Shown: positions 10,901 through 19,500 of the stretch, piece by piece | Layout of the letters: every line of letters starts with the position of its first letter | Numbering within the stretch: the stretch's first letter is position 1 | From: Lingula anatina | Lineage: Eukaryota > Brachiopoda > Lingulata > Lingulida > Lingulidae | Direction of reading: 5' to 3' | Assembly (NCBI RefSeq): GCF_001039355.2 | Contig: NW_019775946.1 | Span: forward strand, 215,553-241,398 | Length of the DNA stretch: 25,846 nucleotides | Notes under the pieces: model-generated | Seen by the model: only the letters and a program-made list of their open reading frames with translations | Databases searched by the model: none | What the model was told of the DNA's origin: nothing | Translations under genes and position numbers: made by a program

Positions 10901-13050
10901 TCCTGTGGGTTGACGGACTCTTTAGACGTTTTCTGCTTGGGTGATTCTTTAAGGGTTGTAGATTCATCTTCAATCAAATCCTTGATCGCTGTACCAGAGG
11001 GTAGATAAAAACTAGCTCTGTCTGTTTCAGCAGAAGAAAATTCTTCCTTCACCTCTTGGAAGTGCTGACTCTGCAAACTTGCTGAATCCGAAGAATCACT
11101 TTGCTTGTGCAAGTGATCATTTTCTGTATAATCTGTTTTGTCCTTTTTTATTTGGCCGACAGACTCTCTAGCCGTGTTCTTGTTGGACATTTCTTTCTGA
11201 GATTTGGATTCATATTCTACTGAACGTTTGCTCCCTGCATCCGAAGGCAGTTCAAGACTAGCTCTGTATGTTTCTTCATCTTCCTCTTGCAAGTGTTGAC
11301 TGGGGAGACTTGCGGAGGCTGTAGAATCACTTTGCTTGTTTAAATGTTCATATTCTGTGTTTTCTAATTTTTCCTCCTCCAATTGACCAGCGGACCCTTG
11401 CGTCGTGCTCTGGTTGGGCAATTCATTTGAGGGAATTCGTTCTCTTTTGGTCCCTCTTTCAATAGGTAGATCAATACTAGCACCGTCTGTTTGTGTAGAA
11501 AACAATTTTTCATCTGTTCCTTGGGAGTGTTGCCCTTGCTTATGCAAGTTCTTAAGGTTCATTTTTTCTGATCCCCCATCATCGACTCGCACGTCTTCAA
11601 CCTCGCCATTTAAATTCCCCTCCTCCTGTTTTTCTATATCACCCGTTTCTTGATGATTGTTTGAATGCCTTGACTGCTCAGTTTTGTTTTCATTCGCTTC
11701 TTCACTAGAATTTTCATAGTCCATATAACCGTCTTTAATTGCATCATTTTTTTCATCATTGAATTCACTGTATGTATACGAGTCTTCCGAGTTTTTACGT
11801 TGAAACGGTTTCGCATCAGTGTTCTCTTCAATATGTATGTTCTGCTGGTTTTCATTCGCTTCTTCAATAGAATTTTCATGGTCCATGTAACCCGGTGTAA
11901 TTGCATCGTTTTCTTCATCGTTGAATTCGCTGTATGTATACGAGCCTTCGGAGTTTTCACTTTGAATATCTATGTTCTGCTGGTTTTCATTGTCACATGT
12001 TTCTATTTCTGGTCGGGAGATATCATTTCCAAAATTTTCCAATGTATGCAAATTTTCTTGCTGGACAATTTTACTATTGCTACAATCTACATTCTGTTGG
12101 GTACGATTGCCGTGTTGCGCATCTTTATCCTCCATGTCCCTGTTATCTGAAGGGAAATCTTCATGAAACGCATCTTGGTATAACTGTTCAATATCATTTT
12201 CTCCTGTTTTGCGTGTACCAATTTCGCTGTTTGCATTAGGAGCTTCTGAAAATGCCTCAAGATCACTTGAGCTGTGACCAGTTTTGCTTACACTGTTTTC
12301 TGAGTCTTGGAAGTTATCAAAAATTTCCTTGATAACTTCATCCAATTCTTCTTTGTTATTTCTGTCTCCTTGGTCATCTATTTCATTGGTGGCTCTCATA
12401 TGAGCACCTTGGTCCTGCTGATGTTGCAAAGGTAATGATATTGCCGACACCTCACCATCTCTGTGAATGGAATGGTTTTCAAATACTTCACTTGTTTCCA
12501 TTTTTAGTTTTTGGCTGGTCCTTTCGTGCGATATGTCTTGTTCTGGAAAGCCGTTTTTCTCCCTTCCTGAGTGGGAAACGTTCACCTGATTTGACGTCAC
12601 AGATTGACTGTCTTTACTGTCTTGTGCGGGTTCTGGATCCAATTTTCTGTAACTCTGGCGAGAAATTGCACTTGTTGAACGTCTGGTTGCTTCTTTGTTA
12701 CCGCCAGGTTCGCAATCTTCACTTGATAAGGGTTCTTTGACTAGGCATTGAGAGGAAGATAGGTCTGGATCTATTTTACTGGTGGCAACGCCGGTTTTAG
12801 TTCTGTTTAACGAACCTGTTTTACTTCGTATTGATAAGTTGCTTCCGACTCTTGAACCACGATGTTCTTCGACTTTGATAGAGGGTTCATGCTCAGATTT
12901 TGGCTGCGGTGAACTAAGTTGTGTGACATCAATTCTGCTACCTTGATTGGTGATGGTTGTTTGGCTAGGACTTGGTGGGTTATGGTGCACTCCAGTTTCT
13001 TGCGCTCTTACGTCGCTTTTAGAATGGCTTTTACTTACTCCGGTACCCAT
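4850..13050 (-). CDS. Gene A: LRR - degenerate Roc - COR - Death domain protein (ROCO family), 3 coding exons
   Basis: The exons are 13050-5703, 5441-5190 and 4905-4850, joined at GTAAGT/CTCTCTAG and GTATGT/TTTTTTCAG sites (both phase 1). They give 2551 residues and a TAG stop. The first ATG is preceded two codons upstream by an in-frame TAA (13054-13056). Order along the protein: MGTGVSKS at the N-terminus (matches the N-myristoylation pattern); an acidic, Ser-rich, low-complexity region to about residue 750; a polybasic patch at about 753-775; about 44 LRRs at about 840-1887; a Roc-like segment at about 1905-2100 without a working P-loop; COR at about 2120-2445; and a Death domain at about 2450-2535. 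Known family: ROCO proteins such as MFHAS1, LRRK and DAPK1 are intracellular signalling scaffolds, and DAPK1 also ends in a Death domain. I infer a membrane-anchored signalling scaffold, possibly for cell death or innate immunity. The LRR array is far longer than in the vertebrate relatives I know. No orthologue name is assigned. Confidence 0.9.
5190..5441 (-). CDS. Gene A exon 2: Death domain
   Basis: This 252-nt exon has a CTCTCTAG acceptor on its 5' side and a GTATGT donor on its 3' side. Joined to exon 1 it reads NFGDRVTRLVSRKLGGDW and onward. It shows the Death-domain hallmarks: a helix ending in a Leu-rich run, GGDWKEFANQLPL (the conserved Trp after helix 1), a KKQKVLRAA helix, LLLKEWKKISGKKADVINL (the conserved 'LL..W....G..A....L') and ALRACNNGAVADKV as the last helix, completed by the next exon. 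Death domains mediate homotypic assembly with adaptors or caspase-recruiting proteins. The exon encodes 84 codons. If intron 2 is retained, the protein stops at 5182 with a clipped last helix. Confidence 0.85.
5678..5694. repeat. (CT)n / (GA)n tract at the 5' end of gene A intron 1
   Basis: On the coding (minus) strand GAGAGAGAGAGAGA begins three bases after the GTAAGT donor at 5702-5697. It lies just inside the intron, where length changes could affect use of the splice donor for the Death-domain exon. Confidence 0.9.
5710..6690 (-). other. Gene A: COR (C-terminal of Roc) domain
   Basis: After the Roc-like part comes a helical segment with the COR-A pattern: LTRHECISIAKECGIADD, then FLYHLHETGKAF, then an acidic turn and a helix containing YLDMLSCVL. 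This matches the 'L...e....a...gi.d....L..LHe.G..' block of ROCO proteins. A beta-rich COR-B-like part follows, with GAFFQLQYNIF, the ladder LQVKDGSINIKSDGVW and VFLIRIQGE, ending in a 'KYPG' helix as in DAPK1/MFHAS1-type COR-B. COR domains dimerise and couple to Roc. Here the partner Roc is degenerate, so COR may act only as a dimerisation scaffold. The segment ends at the exon 1 donor (5703/5702). Confidence 0.75.
6750..7320 (-). other. Gene A: Roc-like domain with lost nucleotide-binding motifs (pseudo-GTPase)
   Basis: The fold signature of a Roc domain is visible: a first strand VKLFFHG, a middle block RYTVQQLASTGTIHVIVFNL that matches the 'T..Q.FL...A.Y..V.NL' block after the switch II region, and a later strand ILRVVAVNK before a helix. 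The P-loop position reads GRQTKDMN, so the GK(S/T) of GxxxxGK(S/T) is replaced by DMN. The DxxGQ region reads FICNSD. The NKxD/THKD motif reads NKSF, without the Asp. These losses are seen directly. From family knowledge, GTP binding and hydrolysis are then unlikely. The alignment was done by eye, so the domain edges are approximate. Confidence 0.75.
7390..10530 (-). other. Gene A: array of about 44 leucine-rich repeats
   Basis: From about residue 840 to 1887 the translation is an almost unbroken run of 22-25-residue units with the pattern LxxLxLSxNxIxxIP, for example QSLDLSHNFIKKV, KHLDLSHNEFDQVP and ESLDLSYNNISKLP. I counted about 44 units by eye. A few are degenerate: one has SKDMLH in place of the Asn ladder, and one is shortened to LQLDLNDLHALP. 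This is the intracellular, plant/ROCO-like LRR type. I see no signal peptide and no cysteine caps, so an extracellular receptor is unlikely. The array would form a long solenoid for protein binding. It sits directly before the Roc-like domain, as in MFHAS1 and LRRK. Confidence 0.93.
10720..10790 (-). other. Gene A: polybasic patch, possible nuclear localisation signal
   Basis: About residues 753-775 read KRRVSRK followed by RERRRKQ, a dense Arg/Lys cluster between the acidic repeats and the LRR array. It resembles a bipartite nuclear localisation signal or a membrane-phospholipid-binding patch. Together with the N-terminal myristoylation motif, the second reading (a myristate plus basic membrane anchor) is also possible, but the patch lies about 750 residues away from the N-terminus. 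Confidence 0.5.
10860..11990 (-). repeat. Gene A: tandem protein repeats in the disordered N-terminal region
   Basis: Two sets are visible. Around 11660-11990 a unit of about 55 residues occurs twice, with the core SYTYSEFNDE followed by NDAI, GYMD and EEANEN in both copies. Around 10860-11560 a unit of roughly 70 residues occurs three times, with H(S/L/F)Q, then RASL-like, LPS, ES(V/A)GQ and HL(N/H)KQSDS blocks. The units are acidic and rich in Ser, Glu, Asp and Asn, with no sign of a folded domain. They probably arose by intragenic duplication and form a flexible spacer or a phosphorylation-rich arm before the LRRs. Confidence 0.75.
13027..13050 (-). other. Gene A: N-terminal myristoylation motif
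   Basis: The protein starts MGTGVSKS. Gly2, a small residue at position 3, Ser6 and Lys7 fit the known N-myristoyltransferase pattern G-{not charged/bulky}-x-x-[STAGCN]-{not P}. If used, this would anchor the LRR-COR-Death protein at membranes. The same DNA also contains GTAAGT (codons 5-7), a possible cryptic splice donor. Confidence 0.6.
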
Positions 13051-13497
13051 CTGTTATCTTTATTCTGAAACGAATTTATTATCACTTTTTATTAATGTCT
13101 TGTCGCTTTAAAGCAGCTATTCCCCCACCCGAAAGATATAGCAAGAAAACAACTACAATTGCAACCAGTGCAATTCAATCCAGTGTCAGTTCATTGTTAA
13201 TGATTTTTATCTGGGGGACTGTAATACAACTATAAGTGCGTTTTGATCAAATTTTAATTTAAATAATCTTCATCATTCTGCTGTTGTTGTGTGAGAGCCT
13301 TTGGTCAAACTACCGAGAGGACATTCCAAAGTTGCTGACTATACCCCTGAGCCTGGGTGGACCTAGCCTACTCTGTACCCAGGGGTCACTCCTGAAGAAC
13401 TGAACCACCAAAATCATTGTCGCTGTTATTTGATATTAACACATATTACCCGAAGACATTACCTAGAGAGAAAACCTGGTAATATTACAAGCACAAG
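13051..13497 (-). other. Gene A 5' leader, probably with a 5' UTR intron
   Basis: No coding potential is seen. Near the ATG the minus strand reads TTCGTTTCAG then AATAAAGATAACAG, so a splice acceptor at 13065-13067 would leave a 14-nt untranslated stretch before the start codon. Several GTAA donors lie further upstream (near 13442 and 13472), so the exact 5' exon cannot be fixed from sequence. An imperfect hairpin (ACCCCTG ... CAGGGGT, about 13341-13388) lies in this interval. Confidence 0.4.
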
Positions 13498-13532
13498 TCT
13501 GATACTTTGATATTGCAAAGCTTCTATTTATA
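13498..13532 (-). promoter_or_regulatory. Candidate core promoter of gene A: TATA box plus initiator
   Basis: On the minus strand TATAAATAG lies at 13532-13524, and a TCAG initiator-like site lies about 31 nt downstream (13501-13498), the usual TATA-to-start spacing. It is 450-480 nt upstream of the gene A ATG. A TTCGTTTCAG acceptor at 13074-13065 suggests that a 5' UTR intron separates it from the coding exon. The evidence is motif and spacing only. Confidence 0.4.
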
Positions 13533-13590
13533 AGTCTTTTTTCTCTAACACCAGTAACTATTTAAGACAAGTAAATATGCACAACCTCCC

Positions 13591-13638
13591 CACCACACAC
13601 ACATACACACACACACACACACGCACACACACACACAG
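13591..13638. repeat. (CA)n microsatellite
   Basis: Interrupted CA repeat (one ATA and one CGC interruption) followed by a C-rich tract. It lies about 60 bp upstream of the gene A TATA candidate. Confidence 0.9.
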
Positions 13639-13989
13639 CCCCCCTCCCCTTAGGTCGAACCTGAGGTTTACAATATAAATTAACATATGCCAATATTATC
13701 AATGCCATATCCTTGTAAGGATTATTGCTAATATTACTTTGCGGCTTTCTTTGATGAGATGTACTTTGCAGGCTTGAATGAATAATTTAGTCTTTAGTGG
13801 CAACAATAATCCTAAACAAATGCATCATAATCGCTCTTCGCAAAATTTTAACATTTCAGTAGCCCTCGTGTTTCATTTTCAGACTTAAATAATGCTTTTT
13901 ATGGTGTTATGTTTTAACATTTTAATGTTGAATAATTTCATTTGTGTCATTCAGCAATAAGTTGTTTAATTCGGGGTACATGAGATCGC

Positions 13990-14011
13990 AAACACACTCA
14001 CACACACACAC
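13990..14011. repeat. Short (CA)n tract flanked by an imperfect inverted repeat
   Basis: CA repeats sit between TCGCAAACAC (from about 13985) and GTGTTGCGA (to about 14033), which are near-complementary. It may form a small hairpin. No function is seen. Confidence 0.6.
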
Positions 14012-14551
14012 CTAGAGCTGGCGGTGTTGCGACAGTGTAATCAACCTACCTGTATGGCTCATTTAATTGCATAGGTCCTTCTCTCTCGTTATAATTGAGT
14101 GCACATACATGTACATACACCCCATTTCCACATCTATTGCCAACGACTTCACTTTTGCATTCCTATATATTACGTGGTAACTTACCTGATCTACAAATCG
14201 TGGAGACCAGGCTTGTTTCACCTATTGGTGTGGGTTGACTCACATCACGTATACAGGAAAGTCTGTCATAGTGGCCATGTCAATGTTAAGCAATAAATAC
14301 ATTGGCACAAATCCAAACCTTTCAGTGTCACCAAAACACATATTTGCTATCGAAATCAATGTTTACTTCTGTGTTCTCTTCCAAGAAGGAGACCTCAGCT
14401 GGGGTTCGGCATAATCAGACTGGGTCATGGAAGTCATGACAAACCACATTGTGTTATTATGCTCCTTTTGTGCGCTACTGCTGAAAGAAAAACACCTGAA
14501 CAAACGAGTAATATGGGCGCTAAATGTGCAGTTGTTGTGGTAGTGATCTGC

Positions 14552-14613
14552 AACCACACACACACACTCAACACACACACAACACACACACATATTCACA
14601 CACACACACACTC
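14552..14613. repeat. Compound (CA)n microsatellite
   Basis: Several CA runs are separated by TCA and ATATT interruptions and followed by a GAGA-type stretch. Open frames across it (for example the His/Thr-rich plus frame and the Cys/Val-rich minus frame) are repeat artefacts. Confidence 0.9.
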
Positions 14614-15521
14614 ACGTAGAGAAAGAGAGTGGAGTCACGTGTGCGGTATGCATGATGTACGGTAAAAAAAGGTAAACTACACATGGGTAAGTAAACAAAT
14701 GTGTGCGTGCACATCATATTTACTTATGTGATCTTAGCAACCAGATCAGTTATTATCGGTTAATTGGGTACATAGAGACAAGGATGGGAGAAATAAAAGA
14801 CCATACCCATCAAATATAATTGAAGCACGAGAATATCATGTTTAGCTAGGAGACTTTTTCATTATGTTTCTCTTCCTGTATGTGGTGTGGGCCATTATTT
14901 CACTATTTGGGCAAAATTGGGCCAGCCACTTATAAGGTATGCTAGTGCAACTTTCTTTCTCTGATCAGTTCTTACATAAAATATTTCCTGCAAAGGAACG
15001 TAAAACCTCACAAAACACACGTAAATTCCGTAATATGTGCGATAATAAAATTACAGAACTGAAATAGATATTAATACAGCGTATTTTGCATGGGTTGTAC
15101 ACAGTAGGTCATATTTTTCATCCGTTTGACGCTGTCAAAATGTATGAAAAATGTTATACATCCAGCCTTTTCAGTTATCAGTGAAATAGATGGCGCATGT
15201 AGTGAACAAAATAGTCTGTAAAATGTGATCGATTTGAATTGCTGGCATATGATTTGAGTGTCCGTAAAACAAAAGCATTTGAAGAAAAAATCGAAATATG
15301 AGAACACACACGATTTAGAGAAAGTTCTGTACATTTTGTAAAAATCGTATAATATTATGAGCGAGTCTACGAGCCGCATTTTGCGTATTTCTTGACAGAG
15401 AAGTTGACATCTAGGCGCGTGAAACGTTTTTAAATACCGTTAAAGTTAGCTTAAATTACCAATTATTCTTTCATAACGAATGAAATTAATGAATAAAAAA
15501 TAAAGATGAAAATGTAACAAA

Positions 15522-16509
15522 TTTATTGTTAATTTATTATGAGAAATTATGTTTTTACAAATATGCTAAAATATATCTTAAAACATTTGGCACATTGAGA
15601 CTTTTAGCACCGAGATCCCGTGGGAATTACAGAAATGCATACTGAACGCTACAAGCAGGATTAACATAAGTAATTACAAGTATTTCTTTTCATTCCGTAT
15701 TGGCGGGTGAATTAGTTTCTCTTGATAATGTCTGACTTTTAAAAATATGTTTTTCTTGCAAAGCGCAGACCCAATGAAGATCTATATCACATTTGTAATT
15801 GCACTTAGTGAACTAACTTGGCACGTGAAGTTTTTAAGAAATGAAAATTTGAATTGATAGTGGATTTGACATAATAAATAAATAAATAAGAAAAAATAAC
15901 TGGGCATTTAATCCAATATATACAAGTGTCCACAAAGCACTGAGCACCACAAGATGATTGTAGCACCAGTATCTAAATAACCGTAAAGAAATATTACAAA
16001 TGCATAGTCTCTATACAAACGAATGATGACTCTGAAGCCTACCTTAGTACACAAAAGGAAGCTACTCCATAACCATACTATTTACACGGCAGTATACATT
16101 ATTTACAGCGTAATGATATATCAAATGGATATATATATGTTAGCATATATACAGTATATACATGCAATTCACTAATGTACAACTGACAGTTAATGATGAC
16201 GCTCCTATGTTCTGCTTTTACATATTCAACCTCTTAAAATACAAAGAAGTTGAACCTGTAAAAATCAAATAGGATAACCATTCTGTCATATCAGGCGCTT
16301 TTTTACATGTAATAGCACCATTACAATGTGGAGGTGGCCAGGTGGTGTCTGAATTTGGTTGTTTCATTTCGGAAAAGGTTCTAACTGTACAGCTAGGGTC
16401 ACTTTCTCCCGCTGCAGTCGAAAGCACTGAAATCCTTTTTAGGGTTTTCCCAGCACATGCCGATTTTTACTTTTAACATTCCTGAAAGTCCCATAAATCC
16501 TTGTTTGAG
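15522..16509 (-). other. Gene B 3' UTR candidate with AATAAA signals
   Basis: After the stop codon the minus strand is AT-rich with no supported coding frame. AATAAA occurs at 15538-15533 and 15527-15522, about 975-990 nt downstream of the TAG. An earlier ATTAAA-type signal lies near 15905-15912. A run of TATATA and (TAAA)n-like sequence (near 15870-15890 and 16115-16160) lies inside. Confidence 0.4.
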
Positions 16510-16564
16510 CTATATTTCATCCTCCTCGCTGCCCATGGAATTCTTTCTTGTCAAACTTTCGTTT
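16510..16564 (-). CDS. Gene B: terminal coding exon
   Basis: The acceptor TTTGTCTGTTTTAG (16578-16565) is followed by 55 nt that continue the frame from the 16777 donor (GG + A). They encode NESLTRKNSMGSEEDEI and then TAG at 16510-16512. The acidic, Ser-containing tail is typical of a protein C-terminus. The 212-nt intron (16565-16776) is AT-rich. The exon is read from splice signals and phase, not from homology. Confidence 0.7.
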
Positions 16565-19500
16565 CTAAAACAGACAAATTTCATAGTTGAAGCAAGTGTA
16601 AGAGTGGTGATTATACGATAAAAATCGGAAATTTTTGAATGAATAGACACTTCTTTACTTAAAACTATAAAATATAACAGCTAGAAGCGAACAGTTATGG
16701 TATTGTGTCGTATTAAAAAAAATGCTTTAGGATGTTTTTAAAATCATGAATATGACATTAATGTGTTGAAACTTACCCATCCGTAACCAGCACAGAAAGT
16801 GGAGCTCCAGCTCGCTTGACTACACCTGCACTGATCACATCCACTGCCTGTCCACAATGTCTGCAATGTGGCTCCAATGTTAACACAGAATTATTGTTAG
16901 GTGTGTTTAAGTTCAACAGCGCAACCTCCTGTGTTCCTTCAAGGCGACTTTCTTCTACCTGGACGTCGGTACTGCAGTGCAACATGCACATTTTCGTTTT
17001 CTTACTGTTTCGATAAAACCAATGTTTTTCTTGCGAAATGAGCTGACGTAGAAGATATGTACTAGCATTTGACGAAAGTCCATAGACGTCACAAGGGGAA
17101 CTCCTGAATTTTTTTATTTGCGTCAAAGTGCTGACTTTGCTCACATGTGGTTTAGGATGAACAATAACCACTGGTAACTGACTTTGACGATTGATCCCAA
17201 TATCAGCCTCATGTTTGTTTTTAGTTAATGAAAATGGCATTTTACTAGGCTCACTGAGTACGTGCACTTCAAATGGACTTCCTCTAACGTGCTGCCCAAA
17301 AAGCTTGGCATGTATATGATATCTTCCCTTATCAGTTGGTTTCCAAGTTACTCTCCATTCACACGCTGCGATGTTTTCTACGGCAACGTTTACACCTGAC
17401 AATGGAGACTGATCTTCAGATAATACATCTACATGCAGACCGTTTGTTTGTTTGTCTTGTGTGTCTTTAATCTCTTTGCCCAGAACATTTCTTCCTTGTA
17501 TGACAAATGATGTCTCTGCCATGGCCAAACCGAAGTAAGCGTATACCATTGTCTCAGGACTCACGGCCGTTTCCGTCGGCATTGGAACCGATGCCATGTA
17601 CTCAAGGGCTTTAGGAGAGTCAAAACAATTCTGAATCAAAATCTTTCCTAACTCGCCTGCGCCAAAGAATAAATGTGTGTTTTCAGCAGCTTTGCTAAAT
17701 GGCAGGCAATATTGAAGAATCTGTCCCGCTGGTCGGACAGTTCGTCCATCTTTGTTGTGCTCGTTGGTTGCGATGAAGCACAGTGACTTAACTCCTTGCA
17801 CTTTTCCACTGTACTTTTTACAGTGCTGCATTAAGAAACAGAGCGCCGTATGAAATGGTTCAAATATTGTGCTAGTATTTTTGTACAACGCTCCAAGTTC
17901 TTTCAACGGCGAGAGCCCATTTTCGCATTTGAACTCAAAAGTATTAGCGTCAATTTTAGCTTCCATCGCGGCAGACAAATCCCCAGCAAATTTCACAGCT
18001 TCACGGCGAATGAGGTACTTCAAGTACGCAACCTGGACGTCCTCCCAAGAAATATCAGCGTCAAACAAGAAAAACACCATGGTGTCTTCATCAGTATCGA
18101 TTCTAATAGCATTTTCTTCCTGGTTTTTCGTTGGATTAACCTTTTTCACAACCTTTATCAATTGGACAAGATTGTCACGTACGATATTAGGAATTGGTTT
18201 TCTATCTTTGCCAGTAGAACAACATTTTGGGTACTCCGTCGGCATTAATTTTTGCCTTGTCAAAGGCACGTTATGCACGTGTCTAGCATGCATTAGGTAA
18301 TCTATGAAGTCAAGGACAACATCAAGATTGCTTCCCTCTTTCCTATGCATAAACAAATCACTGTCAACGCTGATAAATATACTTGAACCACGTCGCTTCC
18401 GTTCTATAGCCAGAACGCGAGGGTGGATTAATACTGATCTATCGTCTGAAGGAACATGTACCACAAGAGGCAGCGAGTTTGAAGAACTCTCTATCGCCAA
18501 TGTTGTTGGGTCATTGGATTGCTCTTTTTTTCTGTTGTTACTGACGGTGATCCTGGAAGGCAACATTTTCAGTAAAGCAAGTGCACCTGCGCTACCAGCT
18601 ATTCGATAACACACACTGTCATACAAAACCAGTTCGATTTCATCACAACAACTGCCTTTTCCAGAATAATCACGAAGAACGTCTGCAATGGAAAGAATCT
18701 CCCAATTGTTTTTCACATTTGTTATTTTTTGTTGGTCCAGATCAGGTCTTTGTATGATCCGCATTTGGCTACCGCTTCTTATCACCAGATCTCGATCTGA
18801 ATCGTGGATCACTGACTGATTGTGTAATCTTCTCAAAAATGCCAGGCGCATTTTGCTCTTTCCTTCTACGGCCTTATACATAGAACAAAGCCTGGCAATC
18901 GCCCTGGACAATCTATCTGAAAAAGCCTTTTTCACTCGTTTTGAACAACAACTGTTGAAAAGATAGGTTTCTATTGTGTGAGAGGAATACTCATTTGACC
19001 AAGAAGCGGCTTCGTCAATCAATGCTTTGAAATCCGGGTTCATTGTGAGAGAAGGTAGACTGTACTCCATTTTAATGGCGTCGGAAACTTTTTGCAGCGC
19101 GTCTGCAAAATTTTGTTTTAAATATTTTGTGGTCTCTGCTGTCTTCAGTTCTTGTTTCTGAATATCTAAAAATTCGGAGTCGAAGTCTGGAAGTTCTATA
19201 TGCGTGGTGCAGTCCTTTGAAACGCCCAATATAAATTTAATACTGGTTCCGCCTCTAACAATTTTCTTTTGGTCTTTTTGAGGAGAAAACTGGATGTGCA
19301 AATAGTCAAAACGTGCTTCAATGTGTTTCTGGAGTACGAAACTATCTACTGATGTCATCAAAGCTTGTTTTAATGGCCTATGTATGAATTTCAAAACTTC
19401 TTGCGGTTTCCCAAGATGGGATGCAGATAACCATTCTATTCGGAACTGAAGGGGGTTGTCATCAGTCTTATCACCTTTCGAATCTTCTTGCTCCTCCATA

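Larger units (their letters stand above)
13533..15521. other. Intergenic DNA between gene B and gene A
   Basis: About 2 kb of AT-rich DNA with three CA microsatellites and no supported coding frame. The two genes are in the same direction, so this interval would hold the gene B transcript end and the upstream control region of gene A. Confidence 0.5.

Noticed and set aside
6173-12740. Many plus-strand frames of 60-150 aa opposite gene A
   Set aside because: They are antisense shadows of the LRR and acidic-repeat coding sequence, without independent domain or splice evidence.
15071-15379. Minus-strand 102-aa Phe/Cys-rich frame
   Set aside because: It lies in AT-rich intergenic DNA beyond the likely poly(A) signals of gene B; composition is that of random AT-rich DNA.
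16218-16427. Minus-strand 69-aa frame downstream of gene B
   Set aside because: It lies in the probable 3' UTR, and no splice signals in matching phase were found.
16773-16776. Stop codon of gene B at TAA 16773-16775
   Set aside because: The TAA is part of a GTAAGT donor. An in-phase terminal exon with its own TAG is found at 16510-16564.
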